A stretch of 64,000 nt of DNA from Pseudomonas asgharzadehiana (GCF_019139815.1 NZ_CP077079.1:3658001-3722000); one strand, 5' to 3'; counted from the first letter of the stretch, positions 9,036 through 20,978 are shown. Numbers and translations: made by a program. Notes: a model not told the origin generated them from the letters alone.

Positions 9036-10442
9036 ATGTCGTCATCTATTCGTAAATCCAACCATTCAGACGCATTGACCCGCCTGGCTCAAGCTGTGGC
9101 GGTGGGCGTCTGCGCAACGCTGGCGGGCTGCCAATCGACAAATTTCGCCGCACAATCCACCGTGCAACCCAAACCGAATCTTGCCGCCAAGATCAAGCAA
9201 AAACCCATCTGGCTCTCAGAGAAGCCTACCCCCGAAGTGCCCCAGGATGTCTGGGAACGCATGCGCCGGGGTTTTCAATTGCAGGACAACCTCGGCGTCA
9301 ACCCACGCATCGAGCAACAGCGCCTGTGGTTCGCCAGCAACCCGTCGTTCCTGGAAAACGCAGGGGAACGCGGCAGTCTCTACATCCATTACATCGTCGA
9401 ACGCCTTGAAGAACGCAACATGCCCCTGGAGCTGGCACTGCTGCCGGTGATCGAAAGTGCCTACAACCCAATGGCCTATTCGCGCAGCGATGCGGTCGGC
9501 CTGTGGCAGTTCATCCCGTCCACCGGGCGCTACTTCAACCTGCGCCAGACCCGCGCCTACGACGGCCGCCGCGATATCACCGCCTCCACCACCGCCGCCC
9601 TGGACTACCTGACCCGTCTGCACGATATGTTCAACGGTGACTGGCTACTGGCGCTGGCTGCCTATAACGCTGGCGAGGGTACGGTGAGCCGGGCCATCGA
9701 GCGCAACGAAAAGCTCGGCCTGCCTACCGACTACTGGAACCTGCCCCTGCCCCAGGAAACCAAGGACTACGTGCCCAAGTTCCTGGCGCTGTCCCAAGTG
9801 GTGTTGGCGCCCGAGGCCTACGGCGTCAACCTGAACCCGATTGCCAACACGCCGTACTTCGAAGTGGTTGAAGTCAAGCAAAGCATGGACTTGTCCAGGG
9901 TCGCCGCGCTGGCGGAAATCGATGAGGACGAACTGTTCCAGCTCAACCCGGCCCTGAAACAACGCACCACCCTGGATGGCCCGCAGCATCTGTTGGTACC
10001 CAGTTCCAAGGCACAATTGCTCACCAGCACGCTGTCGACGATGAAGCCGGAAGAATTGCTGGCCATGCGCCCGAAAAAACAGGTGTTCGACGAAGTCGAG
10101 AACGCACGTGTGGCCGGGCGTACCCGTAGCTACAAAGTGCGCAACGGCGACAACCTCACGCTGATCGCCAAGGCCAACAAGGTCGACGTGCATGACCTGC
10201 AACGCTGGAACCAGCTCAACGGCCAGGCACTCAAGGTCGGCCAGACCCTGGTGATGCAGGACACGCGCCGCGCCGCGGCCAGCAGCAAGAAACCGGTGCA
10301 GTACAAGGTCAAGAAAGGCGATTCACTGTACATCGTCGCCAAGCGCTTCAACGTCGAGATGCAACATCTCAAGCGTTGGAACCCGCGTACCGGCCAGGCA
10401 TTGAAGCCGGGCCAGATGCTGGTGGTTTCCGGGCCGCGCTAA
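9036..10442 (+). CDS. mltD: Membrane-bound lytic murein transglycosylase D
   Basis: 468 residues from ATG 9036. A lipoprotein signal with lipobox LAGC (Cys32) puts it on the outer membrane facing the periplasm. The SLT domain (about 110-240) holds the catalytic Glu140 in LLPVIESAYNP and the later AAYNAGEGTV motif. Two LysM peptidoglycan-binding repeats fill the C-terminus (about 363-405 and 422-465). It cleaves glycan strands to 1,6-anhydromuropeptides. The gloB-mltD order is conserved across Pseudomonas. Confidence 0.93.
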   Translation: MSSSIRKSNHSDALTRLAQAVAVGVCATLAGCQSTNFAAQSTVQPKPNLAAKIKQKPIWLSEKPTPEVPQDVWERMRRGFQLQDNLGVNPRIEQQRLWFASNPSFLENAGERGSLYIHYIVERLEERNMPLELALLPVIESAYNPMAYSRSDAVGLWQFIPSTGRYFNLRQTRAYDGRRDITASTTAALDYLTRLHDMFNGDWLLALAAYNAGEGTVSRAIERNEKLGLPTDYWNLPLPQETKDYVPKFLALSQVVLAPEAYGVNLNPIANTPYFEVVEVKQSMDLSRVAALAEIDEDELFQLNPALKQRTTLDGPQHLLVPSSKAQLLTSTLSTMKPEELLAMRPKKQVFDEVENARVAGRTRSYKVRNGDNLTLIAKANKVDVHDLQRWNQLNGQALKVGQTLVMQDTRRAAASSKKPVQYKVKKGDSLYIVAKRFNVEMQHLKRWNPRTGQALKPGQMLVVSGPR

Positions 10443-10465
10443 GACTTCGAGAACACTGGCGAGCT

Positions 10466-10555
10466 AATGTGGGAGGGGGCACCCCGATAGCGGTGTATCA
10501 GCCAGCGAATCTGGTGACTGACAAACTGCTATCGGGAGCAAGCCCCTCCCACATT
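10466..10555. repeat. REPIN: two inverted REP sequences with spacer
   Basis: About 90 bases. Outer arms begin AATGTGGGAGGGG and end CCCCTCCCACATT, inner arms are CCCGATAGC / GCTATCGGG, and a variable central spacer separates them. This is the layout of the mobile doublet repeats common in P. fluorescens genomes, which are moved in trans by a RAYT transposase; none is encoded here. It lies between mltD and the peptide transporter operon. Confidence 0.85.
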
Positions 10556-10647
10556 GGACCTACATCGTCCCACCGGCTTTTTCCAACCGGAACAAGCTGT
10601 TACTGTACCGATCACAAAGCCCAAGCCGCCTGGATCGGATCTCTGAC

Positions 10648-12477
10648 TTGAAGCGTCCCCTCCTTCTACTAATAAGTCTGGCCTTGAGCTTTTGCGCGAA
10701 CGCGACGATTACCGAGAGCCACGGTTATACGCAGTTCGGCGTGCTCAAGTACCCGGCCAAATTCACCCACTTCGATTGGGTTAACCCTGCGGCGCCGAAA
10801 GGCGGGACTTTGCGGGTCATGGCATTTGGCACCTTCGATACGCTCAACCCTTACACATTCAAGGGCTCCAGCCCGGTTTCCACGCCCAATTTCCTGCAAT
10901 ACGGCGTGAATGAGCTGAACGAACCGCTGATGGTCGGCACCGGCCAATACGCGCCCTCGGGCGATGAGCCGACGTCCAGTTACGGGCTGATCGCGCAGTC
11001 GGTGGAATACAGCGAAGACCGCAGTTGGGTGGTGTTCAACCTGCGCCCGCAAGCACGCTTTCACGACGGCAAGCCGATCACCGCCGATGACGTGGCATTT
11101 TCCTATCGCACCTTGCTCACCGAAGGCCATCCGCAGTACCGCACCAACCTTCAGGAAGTGGCGCGGGTGGATGTGCTCAACCGTCACCGTATCCGCTTTG
11201 TGTTCAAGCGCGCCGGCAACCCGCTGCTGATCCTGCGCCTGGGCGAGTTGCCGGTACTACCCCAGCACTACTGGAAAAACCGCGACTTCAAGGCCACCAC
11301 CTTTGAGCCACCGCTGGGCAGCGGGCCGTACCGCATCAGCAAAGTCACCCCCGGCCGGCAGCTGGTGTTCGAACGGGTCAAGGATTATTGGGGCAAGGAC
11401 ATGCCAGTCAACCAGGGCTTCTACAATTACGACAAGGTCGAAGTCGAGTTCTACCGCGACAGCGACGTGGCCTTCGAAGCCTTCAAGGCCGGTGAGTTCG
11501 ACATTTACATTGAGCACCAGGCCAAAAACTGGGCCAACGGCTACAACTTCCCTGCGGTCAACCGTGGCGAAGTGATCAAGGCGCAGATCGCGCACCAGAT
11601 CCCCACCCAGAGCCAGGGCCTGTTCATGAACACCCGGCGGCCCACCTTCAGCCAGACCCAGGTGCGCGAAGCCCTGGGCATGATGTTCGACTTCGAGTGG
11701 ACCAACCGCACCCTGTTCAGCAATGCCTACAAACGCACGTTGAGCTACTACCCCAACAGCGAGTTCTCGGCGACTGGCGTGCCGGTGGGCCATGAATGGC
11801 TGATGCTCTCGCCCTACCGCGAGCAACTGCCGGCCAACCTGTTCACCCAGCCGTTCAGCCTGCCCCAGACCGATGGGCGCGGCATTCCTCGCGAAACCAT
11901 GCGCCGTGCCCTGGCCCTACTGGGCGACGCAGGCTGGAAGCTGTCGGGCCAGCGCCTGGTCAATAAAGAAGGCCAGCCGCTGCGCTTCGAAATATTACTG
12001 GTCAACCCGAACCTGGAGCGCATCCTGCAGCCCTACGTCGAGAACCTGATCAGCATCGGCATCGACGCGCGCTTGCGCACCGTCGACCGTGCGCAGTACA
12101 AACAACGCCTGGATCAGTTCGACTTCGACATGATCCTGATCACCCTCAACCAAACCTTGAGCCCCGGCCTTGAGCAGTGGCAGTACTTCCACTCCAGCCA
12201 GGCCGCGATCAAAGGCAGCAAGAACTACGCAGGCATCGCCAACCCCATCGTCGATCACCTGCTGGAACAACTGCTGGCGGCGCAGACCCGCGAAGAACAA
12301 CTGGCCGCCGGGCGCGCCCTGGACCGGGTGCTGCTGTGGCAGCACTACAGCATTCCCAATTGGTACCTCAACTATCATCGCCTGGCGTACCGCAACCGGT
12401 TCGCCTTTGTCACCACGCCGCCCTACAGCCTGGGCCTGAGCGCGTGGTGGCTGAAAGCTTCGGAGAAAGCCCAATGA
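10648..12477 (+). CDS. nppA1: Peptide ABC transporter, first substrate-binding protein
   Basis: 609 residues from a TTG start; no in-frame ATG precedes the signal peptide KRPLLLLISLALSFCANA. It is a family 5 (SBP_bac_5) periplasmic binding protein with the typical VNPAAPKGGTLR and FHDGKPITADDVAFSYRTL segments. Position and order match P. aeruginosa NppA1A2BCD, reported to import peptidyl nucleoside antibiotics, and resemble E. coli YejABEF (microcin C). Its stop overlaps the start of the next gene by 4 bases. Confidence 0.85.
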   Translation: MKRPLLLLISLALSFCANATITESHGYTQFGVLKYPAKFTHFDWVNPAAPKGGTLRVMAFGTFDTLNPYTFKGSSPVSTPNFLQYGVNELNEPLMVGTGQYAPSGDEPTSSYGLIAQSVEYSEDRSWVVFNLRPQARFHDGKPITADDVAFSYRTLLTEGHPQYRTNLQEVARVDVLNRHRIRFVFKRAGNPLLILRLGELPVLPQHYWKNRDFKATTFEPPLGSGPYRISKVTPGRQLVFERVKDYWGKDMPVNQGFYNYDKVEVEFYRDSDVAFEAFKAGEFDIYIEHQAKNWANGYNFPAVNRGEVIKAQIAHQIPTQSQGLFMNTRRPTFSQTQVREALGMMFDFEWTNRTLFSNAYKRTLSYYPNSEFSATGVPVGHEWLMLSPYREQLPANLFTQPFSLPQTDGRGIPRETMRRALALLGDAGWKLSGQRLVNKEGQPLRFEILLVNPNLERILQPYVENLISIGIDARLRTVDRAQYKQRLDQFDFDMILITLNQTLSPGLEQWQYFHSSQAAIKGSKNYAGIANPIVDHLLEQLLAAQTREEQLAAGRALDRVLLWQHYSIPNWYLNYHRLAYRNRFAFVTTPPYSLGLSAWWLKASEKAQ

Positions 12478-14312
12478 TGTATGTGCGCAACGCTCTGATC
12501 AGCACCCTCTTGCTGTGCGGCGCGGCCCAAGCGGCCCCGCAGCATGCGCTGACCCTATACAACGAACCGCCCAAATACCCGGCCAATTTCAAGCACACCG
12601 ATTACGTCAACCCAGACGCCCCCAAGGGCGGTACGTTTCGCGAATCGAGCCTGGCCGGCTTCGACAGCTTCAACCCGTTTATCAGCAAAGGCGTGCCTGC
12701 CGACAATATCAGCCTGATCTACGACACCCTGGCCACCCAGAGCCTGGATGAACCCTTCACCGAATACGGCCTGGTGGCCGGCAAAATCGAAAAAGCCCCG
12801 GACAACAGCTGGGTGCGCTTTTACCTGCGCCCCGAGGCGCGCTTCCATGACGGCCACCCCATACGCGCCGACGACGTGGTGTTCAGCTTCCAGACCTTGA
12901 TCAAAGATGGCACCCCGCTGTACCGCACCTATTACGCCGATGTCGACGAAGTGGTCGCCGAGGACCCGTTGCGTGTGCTGTTCAAGTTCAAGCGCACCAA
13001 CAACCGCGAATTGCCGCTGATCCTCGGCCAACTGCCGGTACTGCCCAAACATTGGTGGGCCACGCGCGACTTCACCAAGGGCAACCTGGAGTTCCCCCTC
13101 GGCAGCGGCCCTTATAAAGTGGCGCAGGTCCATGCCGGGCGCTCGGTGCGCTACGAACGGGTCAAGGATTACTGGGGCAAAGACCTGCCAATCAATAAAG
13201 GCCTGTACAACTTCGACCAGCGCATCACCGACTACTATCGCGATGCGACCGTGGCCCTGGAAGCGCTCAAGGCCGGGCAGTTCGATTACTGGGCGGAATT
13301 CAGCGCGAAGAACTGGGCGAATGCCTACAACGTGCCCGCCGTGACGCAGGGCCGCCTGATCAAGGAAGAGATCCCCAACGGCAACCCCACCGGCATGCAG
13401 GGCTTCGTGTTCAACATGCGCAAGCCAATGTTCCAGGATGTGCGCGTGCGCAAGGCCATCAGCCTGTTGCTGGACTTCGAATGGAGCAACAAGCAGCTGT
13501 TCAACGGCGCCTACACTCGCACTCGCAGCTATTTTGAAAACTCGGACATGGCCGCCACGGGCTTGCCCGGCCCCGACGAGCTGAAGATTCTCGAACCGCT
13601 GCGCGACAAAATCCCGCCGCAGGTGTTCACCGAAGCGTTCGAACCGGCCAAGACCGACGGCAGCGGCATGATCCGCGCCCAGCAGCGCGAGGCGTACCAG
13701 TTGTTGCAAGAGGCCGGCTGGAAGATCGTCGATGACAAGATGGTCGACACCACCGGCAAACCGGTCACCATCGAGTTCCTGCTGGCCCAGACCGAGTTCG
13801 AGCGCATCCTGCTGCCGTTCAAGCGCAACCTGGCGGACCTGGGCATCGACCTGGTGATCCGCCGGGTGGACGTGTCGCAATTCGTCACACGCCTGCGGTC
13901 GCGGGATTTCGACATGCTCGTGGGCAGCTTTCCGCAGTCTTCGTCGCCGGGTAACGAACAGCGCGAATTCTGGACATCCACCAGCGCCGACAAACCCGGC
14001 AGCCGCAATTACATGGGCCTCAAAGACCCGGCCGTCGATCAACTGGTGGAACAATTGATCGATTCCGACACCCGCGCCAGCCTGATTGCCCACGCCAAGT
14101 CTCTGGACCGCGTGCTGCAATTTGGCTACTACGTGATCCCCAACTGGCACATCAAGACCTTCCGCGTGGCCTATTGGAACAACCTCGGTCATCCAAAAGT
14201 GTCACCGCTGTACGACGTTGGCATCTCCACGTGGTGGAGCAAGCCCGACGTGCCCCCCGCAGTGGCCCCAGAACCCCAGACGAGCGCCGACACGGCGAGC
14301 GGAGGCGATTAA
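12474..14312 (+). CDS. nppA2: Peptide ABC transporter, second substrate-binding protein
   Basis: 612 residues from ATG 12474 (ATGA overlap with nppA1). The signal peptide runs to about residue 20 (LLLCGAAQA). It is a family 5 binding protein clearly paralogous to the preceding one: VNPDAPKGGTFR, GQLPVLPKHWW and VKDYWGKDLPINKGLYN recur with small changes. Two tandem binding proteins feeding one permease suggest two ligand ranges. A Pro/Ala-rich C-terminal tail (about the last 20 residues) is not shared with its paralogue. Confidence 0.85.
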   Translation: MMYVRNALISTLLLCGAAQAAPQHALTLYNEPPKYPANFKHTDYVNPDAPKGGTFRESSLAGFDSFNPFISKGVPADNISLIYDTLATQSLDEPFTEYGLVAGKIEKAPDNSWVRFYLRPEARFHDGHPIRADDVVFSFQTLIKDGTPLYRTYYADVDEVVAEDPLRVLFKFKRTNNRELPLILGQLPVLPKHWWATRDFTKGNLEFPLGSGPYKVAQVHAGRSVRYERVKDYWGKDLPINKGLYNFDQRITDYYRDATVALEALKAGQFDYWAEFSAKNWANAYNVPAVTQGRLIKEEIPNGNPTGMQGFVFNMRKPMFQDVRVRKAISLLLDFEWSNKQLFNGAYTRTRSYFENSDMAATGLPGPDELKILEPLRDKIPPQVFTEAFEPAKTDGSGMIRAQQREAYQLLQEAGWKIVDDKMVDTTGKPVTIEFLLAQTEFERILLPFKRNLADLGIDLVIRRVDVSQFVTRLRSRDFDMLVGSFPQSSSPGNEQREFWTSTSADKPGSRNYMGLKDPAVDQLVEQLIDSDTRASLIAHAKSLDRVLQFGYYVIPNWHIKTFRVAYWNNLGHPKVSPLYDVGISTWWSKPDVPPAVAPEPQTSADTASGGD

Positions 14313-15386
14313 ATGCTGGCCTATATTATTCGCCGCCTGTTGCTGATCATCCCTACGCTGTTCGGGATCCTGTTGATCAACTTTGTGATCATCCAGGCCG
14401 CCCCCGGCGGGCCGGTGGAACAGATGATCGCCAAGCTCGAAGGCTTTGACGGCGCCACCAGCCGCATCGCCGGAGGCGGTGCCGAAGTGGCGGTGGCCGG
14501 TTCCAGCTACCGCGGCGCCCAGGGCCTGGACCCGGCGCTGATCAAGGAAATCGAAAAAATGTACGGCTTCGACAAATCGGCGCCGGAACGTTTATGGATC
14601 ATGGTCAAGAATTACGCCCGGCTGGATTTTGGCGACAGCTTCTTTCGTGACGCCAAGGTGATCGACCTGATCAAGGAAAAGATGCCGGTGTCCATCTCCC
14701 TCGGGTTATGGAGCACGCTGATCATGTACCTGGTGTCGATCCCCCTGGGCATCGCCAAGGCCACGCGCCATGGCAGCCATTTCGATGTGTGGACCAGTTC
14801 GGCGATCATCGTCGGCTATGCGATCCCGGCGTTCCTGTTCGCTATCCTGCTGATCGTGGTGTTTGCCGGCGGCAGTTACTTCGACTGGTTCCCGCTGCGC
14901 GGGCTCACGTCCAACAACTTCGACGAACTGAGTTGGGGCGCCAAGATCCTCGACTACTTCTGGCACCTGGCCTTGCCCATCACGGCGCTGGTGATCGGCA
15001 ATTTCGCAACCATGACGCTGCTCACCAAAAACAGCTTTCTCGACGAGATCAACAAGCAGTACGTGGTCACTGCCAAGGCCAAAGGCCTGACCAACCACCG
15101 CGTGCTGTACGGCCATGTATTCCGTAACGCGATGCTGCTGGTGATCGCCGGTTTCCCCTCGGCCTTTATCGGTATTTTCTTCACCGGTTCCTTGCTGGTG
15201 GAAGTGATCTTTTCCCTCGACGGCCTGGGCCTGATGAGCTTTGAAGCGGCGATCAACCGCGACTACCCGGTGGTGTTCGGCACGCTGTTTATCTTCACCC
15301 TGCTGGGGTTGATCGTGAAACTGATCGGCGACCTCACCTACACCCTGGTCGATCCGCGCATCGACTTCGCCAGCCGGGAGCATTGA
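14313..15386 (+). CDS. nppB: Peptide ABC transporter permease (YejB-like)
   Basis: 357 residues and six predicted membrane segments, beginning with [20 protein letters not shown], the usual start of DppB/OppB-type permeases. The EAA loop that contacts the ATPase lies near [21 protein letters not shown] ~60-residue periplasmic insertion follows TM1 ([20 protein letters not shown] region), as in YejB. ATG follows the nppA2 stop directly, so the genes are translationally coupled. Confidence 0.9.
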   Translation: MLAYIIRRLLLIIPTLFGILLINFVIIQAAPGGPVEQMIAKLEGFDGATSRIAGGGAEVAVAGSSYRGAQGLDPALIKEIEKMYGFDKSAPERLWIMVKNYARLDFGDSFFRDAKVIDLIKEKMPVSISLGLWSTLIMYLVSIPLGIAKATRHGSHFDVWTSSAIIVGYAIPAFLFAILLIVVFAGGSYFDWFPLRGLTSNNFDELSWGAKILDYFWHLALPITALVIGNFATMTLLTKNSFLDEINKQYVVTAKAKGLTNHRVLYGHVFRNAMLLVIAGFPSAFIGIFFTGSLLVEVIFSLDGLGLMSFEAAINRDYPVVFGTLFIFTLLGLIVKLIGDLTYTLVDPRIDFASREH

Positions 15387-15387
15387 G

Positions 15388-16407
15388 ATGAACCTGTCCC
15401 CCCTCAATCGCCGCCGCTTCGAACGTTTCAAAGCCAACAAGCGTGGCTGGTGGTCGCTGTGGCTGTTCCTGACGCTGTTCGTACTCAGCCTGGGCGCGGA
15501 GCTGATCGCCAACGACAAACCGCTGGTGGTGCACTACGACGGCGGCTGGTATTTCCCGGCGCTCAAGCGCTACCCAGAGACCACTTTCGGCGGCGAATTC
15601 CCGTTGGAGGCCAACTATAAGAGCCCGTATATCCGCGAACTGCTCAAGGCCAAGGACGCCTGGACCCTGTGGGCGCCGATCCCGTTCAGCTACCAGAGCA
15701 TCAACTACGACTTGCGCGTGCCGGCCCCGGCGCCACCTTCTTCGGTGAACCTTCTGGGCACCGATGACCAAGGCCGCGACGTGCTGGCTCGGGTCATCTA
15801 CGGCTTTCGCGTGTCGGTGTTGTTTGCCCTGACCTTGACCGTGCTCAGCTCGATCATCGGCGTGATCGCCGGGGCCTTGCAGGGCTTTTACGGCGGCTGG
15901 GTCGACCTCGCCGGGCAGCGCTTCCTGGAGATCTGGTCCGGCTTGCCGGTGTTGTACCTGCTGATCATCCTCGCCAGTTTTGTGCAGCCCAACTTCTGGT
16001 GGCTGCTGGGGATCATGCTGCTGTTCTCATGGATGAGCCTGGTGGACGTGGTGCGCGCCGAGTTCCTGCGCGGGCGCAACCTGGAATACGTGCGCGCGGC
16101 ACGGGCGCTGGGCATGCAGAACGGCGCGATCATGTTCCGCCATATCCTGCCCAACGCCATGGTCTCGACCATGACCTTCATGCCGTTCATTCTCACCGGC
16201 GCCATCGGCACCCTCACCGCCCTGGACTTCTTAGGCTTTGGCTTGCCCGCCGGTTCACCGTCACTGGGCGAACTGGTGGCTCAGGGCAAATCCAACCTGC
16301 AAGCGCCGTGGCTGGGCATGAGTGCCTTTGCCGTACTGGCGATCATGTTGAGTTTGCTGGTGTTTATCGGCGAGTCCGCTCGCGATGCGTTCGACCCGAG
16401 GAAATGA
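15388..16407 (+). CDS. nppC: Peptide ABC transporter permease (YejE-like)
   Basis: 339 residues. An N-terminal OppC-type segment (RRRFERFKANKRGWWSLWLF) is followed by a periplasmic loop, then a five-helix permease domain with the EAA loop EYVRAARALGMQNGAIMFRH. It forms the inner-membrane channel with NppB. It starts 1 base after the nppB stop and ends 1 base before nppD. Confidence 0.9.
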   Translation: MNLSPLNRRRFERFKANKRGWWSLWLFLTLFVLSLGAELIANDKPLVVHYDGGWYFPALKRYPETTFGGEFPLEANYKSPYIRELLKAKDAWTLWAPIPFSYQSINYDLRVPAPAPPSSVNLLGTDDQGRDVLARVIYGFRVSVLFALTLTVLSSIIGVIAGALQGFYGGWVDLAGQRFLEIWSGLPVLYLLIILASFVQPNFWWLLGIMLLFSWMSLVDVVRAEFLRGRNLEYVRAARALGMQNGAIMFRHILPNAMVSTMTFMPFILTGAIGTLTALDFLGFGLPAGSPSLGELVAQGKSNLQAPWLGMSAFAVLAIMLSLLVFIGESARDAFDPRK

Positions 16408-16408
16408 G

Positions 16409-18013
<1,605 letters not shown>

Positions 18014-18150
18014 AACGGCGGGAGGAGCCTGGCCCTGGCTGCCTCCTGCCGAGTTGACTGACACAAGCCACGCCATTGCAGGAACCACCTGCTACTGACG
18101 CACCGGCATCTCGCGGGATCATCGGGGTTTCCTCAACACGGAACCCCCTC

Positions 18151-19362
18151 ATGGATGACTTTCAGCCCCTCGCCCTGGCGTGGGACGTCTCAAGCAAGGC
18201 GCGCAGCTGGTGCAGACGCTTATGGATGAAAACGACCCCGAGTCTTCAAACACACCGGCAACCGGGTATTTCGACCATCAACTGAAGGTCATCTATGTCA
18301 TGGCGCCCGACTACGCATACCGGCGCAAAACCCTCATGCCTGTCGCCTCCGATACGCGCTGGTCGCGGCTGGCGCTGCTCGGCGAACACCTGGCGCTCGA
18401 CATCTACGCCGATCAAAGCCTCAGCGTGTTGAGTGCATTGCAGGCCTACGCCATCAAGCGCCCGCGCAGCCAGATGCAGATCCGCGCGCTGGTCAAACGC
18501 CTGCGCCAATGGCCAGCTCCGGCGACGCCTGTCGTGCTGCCCACCGCGCGTTCGTTTAAAGAGCTGTACCGCTATCGACAGCATGTCGGTTATGGCCGGC
18601 GAACTGGATGCCACCTCCAAACACTGGCACTCCTCGGACAGGGCTATCAAATACCGGGAAATGGCCAAGCGGTTTCATTTGTTGGGGCAGATCAATACGC
18701 TGTTTTCCAACGCGTTCAATCAGAAACTCGAACAGTTGAAAGCCGCTTACAGGGAATACCTCTGTCAGGGCATGTCTCACCTGCCCCTGCGTTGGCGTGA
18801 AGCGCTGGAATACGGTTACGTGCAGTTTTTCCGCTTGAAAATGCGCGGCTCGGGGCCCGGCGATCCCTCCACTGTGGGCCGATATGGCGTGCTGGTGTAC
18901 GTCTCGTATTACAGCGACAGCGCCTTCTATGAGTTCTTCCCCAGACGCCTATTGATCCGCAAACGAGCCGACCTCGACTACACACAACTCCTGCACGCCG
19001 TCGACACCGTCACCAACCAACCGTGGATGCGCTTCGACTGGCCAGCCTATGCATTCGGCTCCGAGCCGGCCGAATGGGCGCAGACTTCAGCGATAACCGA
19101 TCTGTTGATCGACAACCTTGGCCACGAACTGGGTGAAATCGCCGACCCGCCACCCCTGGATGCCGCAGGGCGACGCGTGCCACGGACCTTTGACTCCCCG
19201 CGCTCCCATGCCCTGGCGAATGTCATCTTGGAGCAGCATATGTTGCTCGACAGCCTGGCCTTACAAGCAAAAGCCAAGCAACCGCTCACCCTGCAAGAAG
19301 CGGTCAGCGGCAGTGCCCCCTGGGCCGATTACCTGCGCAACGCAGCGCTTGAGCCCGACTGA
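18151..19362 (+). pseudogene. Frameshifted unknown protein, possibly toxin-related
   Basis: Coding sense moves between frames. 18151-18180 starts MDDFQPLALAW in one frame. 18180-18585 continues in a second frame (GRLKQGAQLVQTLMDEND to KELYRYRQHV). From about 18585 the first frame resumes (MAGELDATSKHWHSSDRAI) and runs to TGA 19362, with good composition in each part. Joined, it would give about 400 residues without membrane segments. The YGVLVYVSYYSDSAFYEFFP region reminds me of the large DUF6543/dermonecrotic-toxin proteins of Pseudomonas, so it may be a decayed piece of one; that is tentative. Starting at GTG 18180 would leave one frameshift instead of two. Sequencing error is possible. Confidence 0.5.
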
Positions 19363-19426
19363 TACTTGAACAATCACGGTTTTTATATAAGGCTGGCTGT
19401 CCGCTCATCGCCTGGACGCCCCGCTC

Positions 19427-20302
19427 ATGACCGCCGCCACCGCACCGCTTTTCTGGCGTGACCCTGCGCTGGCTTTTGTCGAAGCACGGACCATTGCCGA
19501 CGGGCGCAACGTGACTTACACCCGGCATGCCCATGAGCATTTTTCCATCGGGGCAATCACTCGGGGGCGCAGCTATTACCACCATGGCACCCAGACGTTC
19601 GAGATCAGCGCCGGCACGCTGGTATTGATGAACCCAGGCGATGTGCATGCCTGCAACCCCATCGAAAACGAGCATTGGTCCTACCACATGCTCTATCTCG
19701 ACACGGCCTGGCTGACCGACCTGCAATACCAACTGGGTTTCAGCACCGAGCAGGGCTACCGCCCGTTCAACACCCCCCATACCCGCGACCCGCTGTTGTA
19801 CAACGGCTTGCTGGAGCTCTATCGGATGCTGGTGGATGAGCAGGCTGAACTCCTGCAAAAACAGAGCGCGCTGGTGAGTTATTTCAGCGAGCTCCAGGAG
19901 CGTCTGAACCCGTCGCCTGCGCCCGTGCGGGAGGTCAACCACAAGCTGGAGCGGGCCGCCTGTTACATCCGCGAGCACTGCACTCAGGCGCTGAAACTGG
20001 AGGACATCTGCCTGGCGGCCGAGCTGTCGCCGTCTTACCTGATCCGCGCCTTCAAACAGTATTACGGGCTTACACCCCATGCTTTCCTGGTGAACCAGCG
20101 TATCCAGTTTGCCCGCAGCCAACTGCGCCAGGGCGAGTTGATCGCCGAGGTGGCGCTGGCCGCCGGCTTTGCCGACCAGGCGCACTTCCAGCGCACCTTC
20201 AAACAACACGTCGCCGCCACGCCGGGGCAATATCGCGACCGGCTCAAGCCATCAGCAAATACCCCACACTGGCCACCAGCAACGCGGCCATTGAACGGTT
20301 GA
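19427..20302 (+). CDS. AraC-family transcriptional regulator
   Basis: 291 residues. The N-terminal cupin ligand domain (HAHEHFSIGAITRG, LMNPGDVHACNP) is followed by two C-terminal helix-turn-helix motifs (LEDICLAAELSPSYLIRAFK and EVALAAGFADQAHFQRTFK). Its 3' end overlaps the convergent LysE exporter by 59 bases. AraC/LysE pairs of this kind are common in Pseudomonas, so it probably controls that exporter in response to an amino acid; this is inferred. Confidence 0.9.
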   Translation: MTAATAPLFWRDPALAFVEARTIADGRNVTYTRHAHEHFSIGAITRGRSYYHHGTQTFEISAGTLVLMNPGDVHACNPIENEHWSYHMLYLDTAWLTDLQYQLGFSTEQGYRPFNTPHTRDPLLYNGLLELYRMLVDEQAELLQKQSALVSYFSELQERLNPSPAPVREVNHKLERAACYIREHCTQALKLEDICLAAELSPSYLIRAFKQYYGLTPHAFLVNQRIQFARSQLRQGELIAEVALAAGFADQAHFQRTFKQHVAATPGQYRDRLKPSANTPHWPPATRPLNG

Positions 20303-20831
20303 ACAACCGCACGCCCTTCGGGTTGCTCAGGTAACGACGCAGAAAGGTCCCGGCGTAGGCCCAGCACGCTACCGACCAGTAGCAGATCACCAGGTAGAGG
20401 CCAGCAAACAACCAGACTTGTGCCGCATCGCCATCGGCGACAAACAAGCCCATCCCCGCCACACACGCCAGCCACGCCTTGGGGTTGAGCCACTGCATGA
20501 TCGCGCCATAGAGCATCGACGGCGCGGTGGCGCTGCCATCGGCATCCAACTGGCCATTGTCCGCGGCCAGTTTCCAGGCCATGTACAGCAAAAAGGCGAC
20601 CCCGCCCCACTGGATCAATTGGGTCAGGAGGGGCCAGCGCACCAGCACTTCATGCAGGCCCAGGCCGATCAACACCAGCAGCAGGGTAAAGCCGACGGCG
20701 GCGCCGAATACGTGTTTTTGGCTGGCGACAAAACCGAAGCGGGCGCCGGAACTCAGCGCCACCACATTGACCGGTCCCGGGGTGATGGAGGTGGCCAGTG
20801 CGAAGGCGGCCATGGAGATGATCAAGCTCAT
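20244..20831 (-). CDS. LysE-family amino acid exporter
   Basis: 195 residues with about six membrane segments and the family N-terminus ATSITPGPVNVVALSSGAR. LysE/RhtB proteins export amino acids or related compounds across the inner membrane. The length is somewhat short but within the RhtB range. Convergent and overlapping with the AraC gene. The 147 bases upstream, before the composite repeat, show no gene. Confidence 0.88.
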   Translation of the reverse strand: MSLIISMAAFALATSITPGPVNVVALSSGARFGFVASQKHVFGAAVGFTLLLVLIGLGLHEVLVRWPLLTQLIQWGGVAFLLYMAWKLAADNGQLDADGSATAPSMLYGAIMQWLNPKAWLACVAGMGLFVADGDAAQVWLFAGLYLVICYWSVACWAYAGTFLRRYLSNPKGVRLFNRSMAALLVASVGYLLMA

Positions 20832-20978
20832 TGGGGTTACCTTTTTTTATGAGGAGCGTAAAGAGGTCACCACGGTATAGGGCTAGGCTGGAAGGGTATT
20901 GAACAAAATTGCCCTGGGTTAGGTTGACGAGTCTGTCGACGGAGTACGGGGCGTTTTTCGAGCGAGAGAGCTTGTTTG

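Noticed and set aside
12555..14192. Long minus-strand open frame (545 codons) opposite nppA2
   Set aside because: Shadow of high-G+C codon bias in the real plus-strand gene; no ribosome site or domain.
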